Of a stretch of 64,000 nucleotides of DNA, positions 22,550 through 31,249 are shown piece by piece. Below the pieces are notes generated by a model, which worked only from the letters and a program-made list of their open reading frames with translations, did no database searches and was not told the DNA's origin. Both the position numbers and the translations under genes were made by a program. The stretch comes from Sphaerisporangium cinnabarinum (GTDB lineage: Bacteria > Actinomycetota > Actinomycetes > Actinomycetales > Cellulomonadaceae), in NCBI GenBank assembly GCA_003052455.1, contig QAPD01000020.1, forward strand, positions 27,729 to 91,728, in the 5' to 3' direction. Each line of letters opens with the position of its first letter. The first letter of the stretch is position 1.

Positions 22550-25500
22550 TCAGCCGCAGGTGGTCGCGGCGTACGGCGCGACGACCTCCGTGCTGACCTG
22601 CTCGCCGTCGACCGTCGCCGTGGCGGTGACGGTCGCCTCGCCCGCCTCGGCGGACGGGGCGCGCACCGCGAACGACTGGTACGCGTTGGCCCCCGGGGCC
22701 ACGGCCGTGACCGCCTTCGTCCCGAACGGCGTGGCGAGCGTGATGTCCACGGGGACGTCCTCGCCGTTCGTCGCGCGCACGGCCACGTAGGCCTTGCCCG
22801 CGAGGCAGCGGGTCTCGGCCGTCACGGTCACGTCGAGCGCCGGCTCCTCGCCGTCGTCGCCGGCGTAGACCTGGGCGACCTCGGCGTCGGACAGCGCGCG
22901 GTCGAAGACGCGGACGTCGTCGATCGTGCCGGCCCAGTAGTCGACGGGGTTGCCGCTCCACTGCCCGCGCCCGATCGTCAGCGGGCCGGACGGCGTGGTG
23001 CCGCCGCACACGTCGGACTGGCCGACGAGGTCACCGTTGACGTAGAGCTTGAGCTTCTGGTCGGCCGCGTCGCGGACGCCCACGACGTGGTACCAGTCGC
23101 CCAGCACGGGCTGCACGACGTACTCCGCGCGCGGTTCGCCGTCGTAGGAGAAGGCCCACCGGCCGCCCCCGCCGTACTGGAGGTAGAACGCGCTCGATCC
23201 CGTGACCGAGTCCTGGCCGACGATCGTCGACCACGCGCCCCCGGGTGTCTTGTCGAGCTGGACCCACGCCGACACCGTGTAGGAGCCGGTCGTGTCGACC
23301 ACGGGGCCCTCGGTCGCGAACGACTGGTTCGTGCCGTCGAGCCTGATCGCGGACCCGCTGCCGTCGTGCCCGGCGACCCACGTGCCGGTGCCCGACGCCG
23401 CGTGGTCGCCCACGCCGTCGGCCGCCGTCGTGCCCTGGCCCTCGTCGAACGACCAGCGGCCCGTGCCGGTCAGCCCCGGGGTGCCCGGGTCGACGGGGGC
23501 CGAGCCCTGCACCGCCGCCGCGACGACCCGCTCGTTGACGTCCTTGACGCGCGCGGCGTCCATCTTGAGCACGCGGCGGTCGTACGTGTAAAAGCCGTTC
23601 AGCTCGTTCTCGACGTCGGAGATCTCCGTGTACACCGAGCCCGACAGGTAGCACTGCGCCGGCCGCACGAGCTTCTCCGTGTTCTGCACGTACGCGTCGG
23701 TCAACGCCTCGCTGTTCGCGACCCCGCCGTACGGGTTGGCGGACACGCCCGGCCACATGTGGCCCGGGACGCTCATCGAGAAGCCGCCGTGCTCGCCGTC
23801 GATCGCGGCGCGCGTCGCGTCCGGCTTCGGCAGGGCCGGGCCGGTGTACTGGTGCCAGTCGATGATGTCGCCCGTCTTCGAGTCGCCCTTCGACGCGCAG
23901 CAGTTGTAGCCCGAGTGCGTGTTGAGGATCCGGCTCGGGTCGTAGGCGTCGATCGTGTTCCCGATCCGCGCGGTGTCGGCCAGGTTCCACTCGCCCCAGC
24001 CCTCGTTGAACGTCACCCAGCCGACGATCGACGGCACCGAGCGGTGCTGGTCGATGATCGTCTTCATCTCCTGCTCCCAGAAGACGCGCGACGCCGGGTC
24101 CGTGTCGCCGTTGTTGAACCACCCGCTCGGGATGTCCTGCCAGACCATGAGGCCCAGCGTGTCGGCGTGGTGGTACCAGCGGGCCGGCTCGACCTTGATG
24201 TGCTTGCGCACCGTGTTGAAGCCCAGGTCCTTGTGCGCCTGGAGGTCGAACACGTACGCCTCGTCGGACGCGGGCGTGTAGATGCCGTCGGGCCAGTAGC
24301 CCTGGTCGAGCGTCGACATGAGGAAGGTCTTCTCGCCGTTCAGCAGGATGCGCTGGACGCCGTCCACCTCGGACACCTCGACCGAGCGCATGCCCGCGTA
24401 GGACGCCACGGTGTCGGTCGAGTCCCCGTCGGTGAGCGTGACGTCGACGTCGTAGAGGTACGGGTCGTCGGGCGACCACAGGTGCGCGTCCGGGATCTCG
24501 ACCGCGAGCAGCTCGTTCGCGGCGCCGGTCGCGGTCCCGACCTCGGTGCCGTCCGCGTCCCGCACGACGGCGGTGACCTCGGCCGCGTCGGACGCGGAGG
24601 CCGACTGCGCGGTCACCGCGAGGACGCCGGCCTCGACGTCGGGCGTCGTGACGACGGCGTCGATCGCCGCGGCCGGGACGGGCTCCATCCACACCGTCTG
24701 CCAGATGCCCGACGTCGGGGTGTAGAAGATGCCGCCCGGGTTGAGCGTCTGCTTGCCGACGGCTTGGTTGCTGCCGTCCGTCGTGTCGACGACCCGCACG
24801 ACGAGCTCCTGCTCCGCGCCCGCGACGAGCGCGTCGGTGACGTCGAACGAGAACGCGTCGTAGCCGCCGCGGTGCGTGCCGACCTCCTGGCCGTTCACGT
24901 ACGCCGTCGCGACGTAGTCGACCGCGCCGAAGTTCAGGCGCAGCCGGTTGTCGCTCCCGACCGCCCAGTCCTGCGGGACCTCGAACGTGCGGCGGTAGAA
25001 CATGTCGTCCTCGCGCCGCTCGATGCCCGACAGCGCGGACTCGACCGCGTACGGGACGACGATCTCCTCGTCGAGGTCGCGGCCGCTCGGCACGGCGTCG
25101 TCGGACTCCGCCGCCTCGAACTGCCAGACGCCGTTGAGGTTCTGCCACGCGTCGCGCGTGAGCTGCGGGCGCGGGTACTCCGGCAGGGGGTTGGTGGGGT
25201 CGAAGTCGTCGGCCCACGGGGTCTGGATCCGGAACTCGGAGCCGTTGGTCACCGGCAGGTTGAGCGACCCGACCTTCTCGCCGCCGACCGTCAGGTCGCC
25301 CTCGCCGTCGTAGACGAGGCGCGCGGTCGACGCGCGGTCGACGGGCTCGGCGAGCGTGATGCCGAGGACGTCGCCCTGCGCCGCGACCTGCGCGACGGGC
25401 CAGGCGAGCTGGTCGACCTGGACCTTGAGGTGGTCGACGAGGCTCTCGTCGACACCGCCCGCGGCCCCCTGGAACGCCACGTTGAGGCTCGTGCCGTCGC

Positions 25501-26158
25501 TCTCGAGCGCGGCCTGCGCGGGAAAGACGACGAAGTCGTCGGGGTACGTGAAGGCGTCCGTCGGCACGATCTCACGGTCCTGCGAGGGGCTCTGCCACCG
25601 CAACCGGAGGTGCGACCCGCCGGTGTTCTGGAACATCTCCATGCGGAACGCGTACTCCTGGCCCGCCTGGAGCTGCACCGGCGCGGACGTCTGCTCGACG
25701 TCCCAGTCGTCGACCCAGTGGTCGATGACGAGCCGGTCGTCGATCCACAGCCGGAAGCCGTTGTCGCCGATCGCGGAGAAGGTGTACGCCTCGCTGTAGT
25801 CGGGCGTGATCTGCCCCGTCCAGCGCGCGGACGTGCGCTCGCCGCGACCGGTCAGCTCGGCGAACGTCGGCACCAGGTTGGGGAACTCGATCCGCTGGTC
25901 GGGGATCGTGGCCCTGAGGTCGGTGAGCGGCCAGCCGGGGCCGCCGGACAGGAAGTACTCGCCCTTGAGCCCGTTGTCGAGGGCGAGGTCCTGGGCCGCG
26001 ACGTCCTGCGTGGCCTCGTCGGTCGGGGCCGACGGCGTCGCGATCGCCCCCGCCGCCGTCGCCACGGCCAAGGGCACCGTGAGCGCGGCGGCCAGTGCCG
26101 CCGCCAGGATCCTCGCCGGTCTGCCCCGTGGGGGTGCTACCGCTGTCATGGACTGCAT
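22550..26158 (-). CDS. Secreted multidomain glycoside hydrolase (PA14-GH2-LamG)
   Basis: A 1202-residue exported enzyme. A signal peptide ends near residue 40. A PA14 sugar-binding domain follows (about 65-190; LKGEYFLSG...RWTGQITPDYSEAYTFSAIGDNGFRLWIDD). The GH2 block comprises a sugar-binding domain (about 330-500), an immunoglobulin-like domain and a TIM barrel (about 610-890). Candidate acid/base is Glu719 in FNEGWG and nucleophile Glu789 in DGEHGG. A LamG domain (about 910-1090) and a small beta domain end the protein. ATG 26158 was chosen, with GAGGAGG eight bases upstream. Likely substrates are beta-galactosides, beta-mannosides or beta-glucuronides; the exact one is not predictable. 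It stands alone, without transporter or regulator. Confidence 0.9.
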   Translation of the reverse strand: MQSMTAVAPPRGRPARILAAALAAALTVPLAVATAAGAIATPSAPTDEATQDVAAQDLALDNGLKGEYFLSGGPGWPLTDLRATIPDQRIEFPNLVPTFAELTGRGERTSARWTGQITPDYSEAYTFSAIGDNGFRLWIDDRLVIDHWVDDWDVEQTSAPVQLQAGQEYAFRMEMFQNTGGSHLRLRWQSPSQDREIVPTDAFTYPDDFVVFPAQAALESDGTSLNVAFQGAAGGVDESLVDHLKVQVDQLAWPVAQVAAQGDVLGITLAEPVDRASTARLVYDGEGDLTVGGEKVGSLNLPVTNGSEFRIQTPWADDFDPTNPLPEYPRPQLTRDAWQNLNGVWQFEAAESDDAVPSGRDLDEEIVVPYAVESALSGIERREDDMFYRRTFEVPQDWAVGSDNRLRLNFGAVDYVATAYVNGQEVGTHRGGYDAFSFDVTDALVAGAEQELVVRVVDTTDGSNQAVGKQTLNPGGIFYTPTSGIWQTVWMEPVPAAAIDAVVTTPDVEAGVLAVTAQSASASDAAEVTAVVRDADGTEVGTATGAANELLAVEIPDAHLWSPDDPYLYDVDVTLTDGDSTDTVASYAGMRSVEVSEVDGVQRILLNGEKTFLMSTLDQGYWPDGIYTPASDEAYVFDLQAHKDLGFNTVRKHIKVEPARWYHHADTLGLMVWQDIPSGWFNNGDTDPASRVFWEQEMKTIIDQHRSVPSIVGWVTFNEGWGEWNLADTARIGNTIDAYDPSRILNTHSGYNCCASKGDSKTGDIIDWHQYTGPALPKPDATRAAIDGEHGGFSMSVPGHMWPGVSANPYGGVANSEALTDAYVQNTEKLVRPAQCYLSGSVYTEISDVENELNGFYTYDRRVLKMDAARVKDVNERVVAAAVQGSAPVDPGTPGLTGTGRWSFDEGQGTTAADGVGDHAASGTGTWVAGHDGSGSAIRLDGTNQSFATEGPVVDTTGSYTVSAWVQLDKTPGGAWSTIVGQDSVTGSSAFYLQYGGGGRWAFSYDGEPRAEYVVQPVLGDWYHVVGVRDAADQKLKLYVNGDLVGQSDVCGGTTPSGPLTIGRGQWSGNPVDYWAGTIDDVRVFDRALSDAEVAQVYAGDDGEEPALDVTVTAETRCLAGKAYVAVRATNGEDVPVDITLATPFGTKAVTAVAPGANAYQSFAVRAPSAEAGEATVTATATVDGEQVSTEVVAPYAATTCG

Positions 26159-26386
26159 CCGTGCTTCCTCCTCGTCGAGTGAATCCAGGGACTGCACGAC
26201 GCGGCGGCAAACCGGGCACCGATGCTCCGGCGGTCGCCCTCCTTGGCGCACCGCACAACGTCTCCCCAGAATCAAACAACTTCCACCAGAAAAAGACAAC
26301 AGGTCACAGCACAGAACAGGCGACCGGGCGTCAGGACGTGTCGATGCCCGGCTGTGGACGACCGCCTCGCATGCCACGCTGGCTGC

Positions 26387-26398
26387 GATACTCCCGCC
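26387..26398 (+). promoter_or_regulatory. Leaderless extended -10 promoter for the DUF3800 gene
   Basis: TGCGATACT contains GATACT (26387-26392) preceded by a TGC extended -10. Six bases later comes the GTG at 26399. No ribosome site is present, so a leaderless start is likely. The surrounding 26170-26400 stretch is visibly richer in A and T than the rest of the window. Confidence 0.5.
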
Positions 26399-27154
26399 GT
26401 GCACCTCGCCTACGTCGATGACTCGGGGGACTCGAAGCACGGGGTCACGCTCTCGGCCCTCATCGTCGAGGACCGCCACTGGTCTGCGCTGCTGGACGCC
26501 TGGCTCGCGGGTCGGCGGAAGATCTACGCCCAGTTCGGGGTGCCCAAGAGTCGCGAGATCCACGCGGTCGAGTTCTACAAGAGACGCTCGCCGCTCTGCG
26601 AGACGCCGGAGCAGAACAGCGCGTTCACCAAGGTGGAGCGCGCAGTCGCCGGGCGCACCCTCCTCGCGAGCCTCTCGAGCTTCGAGCACTTCCACGTCGT
26701 GACCGTCGGCTCCAGCGAGGTCAGGAAGCCTGAGGTCTACGCGCGTTTCATCGCCACGCTCGAGGACTGGGCCGTCGAACGTGACACCTTCCTGATCGTC
26801 TTCTACGACGGCCAGCAGGGTCTGGCGCAGCCTGACGCGGACCCGTCCCCCGCGGAGCTCTCAGCGCTGTGGACGACCGCGGTACGGAACGCCGCGCCGT
26901 ACCGCAAGGTTCATCGCGCCCTCGACCTCACGACTCGACGCGTCGTCGAAGACGTGGTGATGCAGGACAGCCAGTTCAGCCAGCTCATCCAGGCTGCCGA
27001 TCTCATCGCTTACGGCGCGTATCAGCGCCACCGACAGGACCATCCCGAGCTGTGGGGGCCCGGAGAGCCATGGAAGGCAGCGATCCAGGCCTACATGCGC
27101 CTCGCGAAGCACTGGCCCGTCGACAGCGACAACGGCATCTACTGGCTCGGGTAG
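26399..27154 (+). CDS. DUF3800 domain-containing protein
   Basis: A 251-residue member of the DUF3800 family. The N-terminal AYVDDSGD, a central FLIVFYDGQQG and the C-terminal VMQDSQFSQLIQAADLIAYGAYQRH hold the conserved acidic residues of this family, which is thought to have an RNase H-like nuclease fold. Members are scattered among bacteria and are often near mobile or defence genes, but the activity is not established. The GTG start follows a leaderless promoter. Codon use is a little less GC-biased than its neighbours, and it is an isolated gene between the glycosidase and the zinc-finger pair, suggesting acquisition by transfer. Confidence 0.82.
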   Translation: MHLAYVDDSGDSKHGVTLSALIVEDRHWSALLDAWLAGRRKIYAQFGVPKSREIHAVEFYKRRSPLCETPEQNSAFTKVERAVAGRTLLASLSSFEHFHVVTVGSSEVRKPEVYARFIATLEDWAVERDTFLIVFYDGQQGLAQPDADPSPAELSALWTTAVRNAAPYRKVHRALDLTTRRVVEDVVMQDSQFSQLIQAADLIAYGAYQRHRQDHPELWGPGEPWKAAIQAYMRLAKHWPVDSDNGIYWLG

Positions 27155-27168
27155 CTGCCCCCGCACGC

Positions 27169-27194
27169 AAAAACCCTCGGCCAGAGACCGAGGG
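27169..27194 (-). terminator. Rho-independent terminator with T-run
   Basis: On the minus strand CCCTCGG (27194-27188), a seven-base loop and CCGAGGG (27180-27174) are followed by five T residues (27173-27169). This is the clearest intrinsic terminator in the window. It ends transcription of the UBP zinc-finger gene, whose stop is about 96 bases upstream. The hairpin can also form on the plus strand after the DUF3800 gene. The bases between 27195 and 27290 show no gene. Confidence 0.8.
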
Positions 27195-27290
27195 CTGCGG
27201 AGGCAGGGCCCCGTGTTCGGCACTCGGCCTAATGGGGTCCTGCAGCAACCAGGCTACGCGCCCGGAGGCGCGGCGGCAACGGGCGCCCCG

Positions 27291-27701
27291 TCAGCGGTGG
27301 ATGAGCGACGTCCAGTCGGGCGGCACGCGGTCGGCGGGGCCCGGCGACCCTTGCTCGGGCGGCCGGGACAGCGGCGCGGCGAGGTGCGGGCCCTCGAGCA
27401 CCTGCTCGGTCTCGAAGTCCCAGTACCACTCCTCACCGGGCTCGAACGAGCGCATGAGCCGGTGGCCGGTCTCGTCGTAGTGCGCGGTCGCGTGCTGCGC
27501 GGGCGACGTGTCGCAGCAGCCGACGTGCCCGCACGTCGCGCACCGGCGCAGGTGCACCCACCAGCCACCGGCCTCGTCGCACTCGGCGCACCCGGTGCCG
27601 CTCGGCGGCACCTCGACGCGTACCGCGGTGGCGAGGGCGGCCACGAGCGCAGGGTCGTCCAGACCCTCGCCGTTGACGTTCGGCGCGCGGTCCGTCGTCA
27701 C
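27291..27701 (-). CDS. UBP-type zinc finger protein
   Basis: A 136-residue protein with a ZnF-UBP domain: CAECDEAGG, then CATCGHVGCCDTS, HATAHYDETGH and RSFEPGEEWYWD. The Cys and His ligands (CxxC, CxxC, C, H, H) are all present. In eukaryotes this fold binds the ubiquitin C-terminus; bacterial single-domain versions are common in actinobacteria and their ligand is unknown. The GTG start overlaps the upstream stop (GTGA), so it is coupled to the conserved hypothetical gene. It is followed by a strong terminator. Confidence 0.87.
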   Translation of the reverse strand: MTTDRAPNVNGEGLDDPALVAALATAVRVEVPPSGTGCAECDEAGGWWVHLRRCATCGHVGCCDTSPAQHATAHYDETGHRLMRSFEPGEEWYWDFETEQVLEGPHLAAPLSRPPEQGSPGPADRVPPDWTSLIHR

Positions 27702-28390
27702 CGCGCCCCCGCCCCGGCGGCCCGGACGACCGGCGCCCACGCCTCGGGGTCGAGAGCAGGCGCGGGTTCTGCCGCGGCCCAGGCGCGGCAGTCGTCGATC
27801 GTCGCGGAGAGCAGCGCGCGCAGACGCTCGTCCGGGTCGCTCACGCACGCCTCGGCGATGCCCTGCACCGCCGCGGAGATGATGCTCGGCGCGGCGTCGC
27901 GCACGAACCGGGTGGGCCGCAGGCGCGCGCCCTCGCAGAACCGTTGCGCCCACCGCGCGGTGCGCGGGCAGCTCGCGAGCGCGTCGGCCGACTCGGCGCT
28001 CAGCGTGCCCGCGGGGCGGTCGTCGAGGACGTCGAGCATCTTCTCGGCGCCGATGATCGCCACCGCGAGGGTCTGCTGCCGGTCCGCCGGGGCGATCGGC
28101 AGCGCCGTCACCGCGGCGCGCAGCGCGATGCGCACGTCCCAGTGCGGGTCGTCGCTCGTCAGTCCGATGACGGACGGGATGAGCGGCGCGAGCTTCGGGC
28201 GCTCCGGGTCGACCGTGAGGTCGTTCACGGCGCGCGCGAGCATCGCGAGCAGCGGGTGCGTGCACCGTGGATGGTCGCTCCAGCGCTCTCCCGCGAGATA
28301 CGACGCGAGCTCCATGAAGCACGCACCCTTCTTCGGGTTGCGGTGCTTGCCACGGCCCAGCATCGGCAGCATGTCGTAGGTGTCGGTCAC
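27698..28390 (-). CDS. Conserved hypothetical protein coupled to a UBP zinc finger
   Basis: A 230-residue protein I cannot name. The N-terminal block GRGKHRNPKKGACFMEL followed by ASYLAGERWSDHPRCTHPLLA is rich in Lys, His and Cys and looks like the strongly constrained part. The rest is helical and Ala-rich, with hydrophobic but not clearly membrane-spanning segments. GTG 28390 has GGGGGTGA eight bases upstream and is preferred to the start at 28471, which has no such site. Translation is coupled to the zinc-finger gene, so the two products probably act together. The pair forms a two-gene operon. Confidence 0.72.
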   Translation of the reverse strand: MTDTYDMLPMLGRGKHRNPKKGACFMELASYLAGERWSDHPRCTHPLLAMLARAVNDLTVDPERPKLAPLIPSVIGLTSDDPHWDVRIALRAAVTALPIAPADRQQTLAVAIIGAEKMLDVLDDRPAGTLSAESADALASCPRTARWAQRFCEGARLRPTRFVRDAAPSIISAAVQGIAEACVSDPDERLRALLSATIDDCRAWAAAEPAPALDPEAWAPVVRAAGAGAR

Positions 28391-28484
28391 GAGGTCACCC
28401 CCACAGCGGGTCCGGTCCTGCGTCCAGTCTGCGCCGGGGTCCCGCCGTTGGCAACGGGAGGAGTGACGCACGACACACGACGTT

Positions 28485-28581
28485 CGGTACGGGTCGTCCC
28501 GTACCGGCGCGCGCGGCCGCCTACGGAGACCACGTAGGGGTGTTGTCCAGCGTCTCGGGACGCTCCTAGCGTCCTGGACGC
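28485..28581. promoter_or_regulatory. Cluster of inverted repeats between divergent genes
   Basis: Four palindromes fill this spacer. CGGTACGGG/CCCGTACCG (28485-28493 and 28498-28506) has nine-base arms and a four-base centre. CCTACG/CGTAGG lies at 28520-28538. AGCGTC/GACGCT is at 28549-28564 and GCGTCC/GGACGC at 28569-28581. The last two share a GCGTC/GACGC core in tandem and flank TAGCGT (28567-28572), a possible -10 for the carbonic anhydrase gene. These look like repressor or activator sites controlling one or both divergent units. Confidence 0.5.
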
Positions 28582-28631
28582 GACCGAGCGACCGCCCGGC
28601 CGCGTCGGAACGACAACAGGAGGCGTTGACG

Positions 28632-29429
28632 ATGACTCGTGCCGTGCGCAGGACCGGAGTACGGGCGGCCGCCGTGGGCGTCGCCGTCGTGGCGACGGGC
28701 TTCCTGGTCCCGGCGTCCGCCTCGGGCGGCTGGGACTACGCCGAGCGAGGACCGGAGACCTGGGGCGACCACTACCCGGCCTGCGAGGGCGCCGCGCAGT
28801 CGCCGGTCGACATCCGTCGGGGGTCCGCCGCCGACGCCGACGGCACTCCCGTCGAGGACGTCGCGCTGGACTACGCGCGGTCGAGCGAGGTGACGGTGCG
28901 GCACACCGGGCACACCGTGCAGGTCGACGTGCCGGCCGGCGCGGGCACGCTCGACGTGGGCGGCACCGCCTACGCGCTGCGTCAGCTCCACTTCCACACG
29001 CCGAGCGAGCACCGGCTCTCCGGGGTGGCGCAGCCGGTGGAGCTGCACCTGGTCCATGCCGCGCCGGACGGCAGCCTGGCGGTCGTGGGCCTGCTCTACC
29101 GCGAACGTGCGGCCGACGCGGCGCTGCACCCGGTCCTGTCCGACCTGCCGGGATCCCCGGAGGACGACGCGCGCCGGGTCACGCTCGCCCTCGACCGCGT
29201 CGTCCCGGACGACCTGGACGTCTACTCCTACGCGGGGTCGCTCACGACGCCGCCCTGCTCCGAGACCGTCACGTGGTTCGTGGCGCAGGACGTCCGCTCG
29301 CTCTCGTCGGGCCAGGTGCGGGGGTTGGAGGAGCTCTTCGACGGGCCCGAGCTCCCCCAGGGCAACGCGCGCCCGGTCCAGCCGCTCGGCGGACGACCGG
29401 TCCTCGCGACGGAGCTGGAGACGGACTGA
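28632..29429 (+). CDS. Alpha-class carbonic anhydrase, secreted
   Basis: A 265-residue zinc enzyme that interconverts CO2 and bicarbonate outside the membrane. The signal peptide (about 1-31, ending near ASASGG) precedes WDYAERGPETWG. Zinc ligands are the two His of LHFHTPSEH (near 124) and the His of ELHLVH, with QSPVDI and SLTTPPCSETVTWFV as further family marks; two Cys can form the usual disulfide. ATG 28632 has AGGAGG eight bases upstream. It is monocistronic, with an unusual cluster of palindromes in its promoter. Confidence 0.93.
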   Translation: MTRAVRRTGVRAAAVGVAVVATGFLVPASASGGWDYAERGPETWGDHYPACEGAAQSPVDIRRGSAADADGTPVEDVALDYARSSEVTVRHTGHTVQVDVPAGAGTLDVGGTAYALRQLHFHTPSEHRLSGVAQPVELHLVHAAPDGSLAVVGLLYRERAADAALHPVLSDLPGSPEDDARRVTLALDRVVPDDLDVYSYAGSLTTPPCSETVTWFVAQDVRSLSSGQVRGLEELFDGPELPQGNARPVQPLGGRPVLATELETD

Positions 29430-29462
29430 CCGCGGATCACGTCGCTGCGTCCCGCGTCGGTC

Positions 29463-30089
29463 TCAGCGCCGGGCGCGGCGCACGAGCGCCCGGAGGGCCC
29501 ACACCCCGACACCGGCCGCCGCGACCCACGGCCCCGCCACGAGGACCGGGTCGAGCACCTGGTGTCGCGTGTCGACCCGCCCGCGCCGCGAGCGGATCCC
29601 GTGCCCGTGGATCTCGCCGACGACGCCGGTCTCGGTCACCGGGTCGTCCGGGTGCAGCGAGGCGAACGACCGCAGGTGGCTCTCGACGGCGTCGACGCGG
29701 TCGCCCGCGAGGAGCAGGAGCCAGTGCGCGGCCCGGCCCTCGCTGAACCGGCGGTACGCGTACCGCCGCACGGCGCCCGACGCCCCGTGCAGCGGCGCGG
29801 AGGTGCCGAACACCGGGGTCAGGTGCGCGTGCTCGACCGACCGCTCGCGCGGCCGGAGCTCGGGCTGCTGCTCCGGGACGTCCCAGTGGGCACCCGTGGC
29901 CGCGGGGTCGTAGATCTCCCGTGGGTACGACGGCCGGTCCCTCGGGTCCAGGTCGACGCCCCAGCCGGGGACGCGGGCGCGGAGCGCGTCGGCGTCCACG
30001 GGCCGCTGGGCGGGGCCGGCGACGTACGGCGTCTCGGTGGCGGGCGACCGGGTCGCGGTGGACGGGTCGTGCGGTGCGGCGTGCGTCAT
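29463..30089 (-). CDS. Hypothetical protein with C-terminal membrane anchor
   Basis: A 208-residue protein of unknown function. The first two thirds are hydrophilic and Pro-rich (GWGVDLDPRDRPSYPREIYD, then HWDVPEQQPELRPRERSVEH). A segment YAYRRFSEGRAAHWLLLLAGDRVDAVE follows, and one membrane helix (about 183-203) lies at the C-terminus before basic residues. The ATG is 11 bases after the dehydrogenase stop with GGAGGAG between them, so it is cotranscribed. The conserved Pro/Trp motifs and constant pairing with the dehydrogenase suggest a dedicated partner, but no function is known to me. Confidence 0.75.
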   Translation of the reverse strand: MTHAAPHDPSTATRSPATETPYVAGPAQRPVDADALRARVPGWGVDLDPRDRPSYPREIYDPAATGAHWDVPEQQPELRPRERSVEHAHLTPVFGTSAPLHGASGAVRRYAYRRFSEGRAAHWLLLLAGDRVDAVESHLRSFASLHPDDPVTETGVVGEIHGHGIRSRRGRVDTRHQVLDPVLVAGPWVAAAGVGVWALRALVRRARR

Positions 30090-30100
30090 GGTGCTCCTCC

Positions 30101-31249
30101 TCAGTCCTCGTCCACGACGACGACGGGCTTGATGCACCCGTCGAGCTTGGCGGAGAAGATGTGGTAGCCCTCGGCGATGTGCTCGAGCGGCACGTGGTGG
30201 GTGATGACGTCGCGCGGCGTGAGGTAGCCCGCGCGGACGTGCTCCAGGAGCCGGGGCCACTGACGCTTCACGGGCGTCTGGTTCATCCGCAGCGTGAGGC
30301 CCTTGTTCATCGCGTCGCCGAACTTCACCGACGTGAACAGCGGGCCGTAGGCGCCCATGACGGAGACGGTGCCGCCCTTGCGCACGGCGTCGATCGCCCA
30401 GTTCAGCGCGACCGGCGAGCCCGCCTGGAGCTTGAGCTTCGCGCTCGTGACGTGCTGGAGCAGGTTGCCGTCGGCCTCGGCCCCGACGGCGTCGACCACG
30501 CGGTCGGCACCGAGCCAGTCGGTCTCCTTCTTGAGGTGCAGGACGACGTCGTCGACCTCGGTGAAGTTCACCGTCTCCGCGAGAGCGAACTCGCGGGCCT
30601 TGGCGAGCCGGTACTCGAGGTGGTCGACGACGATGACACGTGCGGCACCGAGCAGCCACGCCGTGCGGGCTGCGAAGAGCCCGACCGGCCCGGCGCCCAG
30701 GACGACCACGACGTCCCCCGCGGCGATCCCCGCGAGCTGCGCGCCGAAGTACCCGGTCGCGAGCGCGTCCGTGCACAGGAGCGCGTCCTCGGGGTGGAGC
30801 CAGTCCGGGATCACCGAGGGGCCGACGTCCGCGAACGGGACGCGGACGTACTGCGCCTGGCCGCCGTCGTACCCGCCGGTCGTGTGCGAGTACCCGTAGA
30901 TGCCGCCCACCGCCGTCGCGTTCGGGTTGACGTTGTGGCAGTTCGAGTAGAGGCCCCTCGCGCAGAAGAAGCACGAGCCGCAGTAGATGTTGAACGGCAC
31001 CATCACGCGGTCCCCGACGTTGAGGTTCCGCACCGAAGGGCCGACCTCCTCGACGACCCCGACGATCTCGTGGCCGAACGTGTGGCCGACCCGGGTGTCG
31101 GGCATCATCCCGTGGTAGAGGTGCAGGTCGGACCCGCAGATCGCCGCCCGCGTGACCCGGACGACGGCGTCGTTCGGGTGCTCGATCACCGGCTCCGGCT
31201 TCTCCTCGACCCGGACCTTGTACGGCCCGCGGTACGTCATGGCTCGCAT
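30101..31249 (-). CDS. Zinc-dependent alcohol dehydrogenase family protein
   Basis: A 382-residue medium-chain dehydrogenase. Catalytic zinc ligands are in AICGSDLHLYHG (Cys38) and GHEIVG (His/Glu). The structural zinc site is CGSCFFCARGLYSNC. The cofactor site is VVVLGAGPVGLFAAR, followed by VIVVDHLEYR, where Asp suggests NAD. It resembles the glutathione-independent formaldehyde dehydrogenase and threonine dehydrogenase branch. ATG 31249 has GAGGAGG upstream. The gene heads a two-gene unit with the anchored hypothetical protein. Its promoter region holds repeated CCTNAG motifs. Confidence 0.9.
   Translation of the reverse strand: MRAMTYRGPYKVRVEEKPEPVIEHPNDAVVRVTRAAICGSDLHLYHGMMPDTRVGHTFGHEIVGVVEEVGPSVRNLNVGDRVMVPFNIYCGSCFFCARGLYSNCHNVNPNATAVGGIYGYSHTTGGYDGGQAQYVRVPFADVGPSVIPDWLHPEDALLCTDALATGYFGAQLAGIAAGDVVVVLGAGPVGLFAARTAWLLGAARVIVVDHLEYRLAKAREFALAETVNFTEVDDVVLHLKKETDWLGADRVVDAVGAEADGNLLQHVTSAKLKLQAGSPVALNWAIDAVRKGGTVSVMGAYGPLFTSVKFGDAMNKGLTLRMNQTPVKRQWPRLLEHVRAGYLTPRDVITHHVPLEHIAEGYHIFSAKLDGCIKPVVVVDED

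Noticed and set aside
22550..26695. Longer start for the GH2 enzyme at 26695
   Set aside because: The extension would precede the signal peptide, run through the DUF3800 gene on the other strand, and lack conservation. ATG 26158 has a strong ribosome site.
26861..27250. tRNA or tmRNA near the stem-loop at 27174-27194
   Set aside because: The hairpin with a T-run resembles a tRNA-gene terminator, but no acceptor stem, anticodon arm or TpsiC arm could be found around it.
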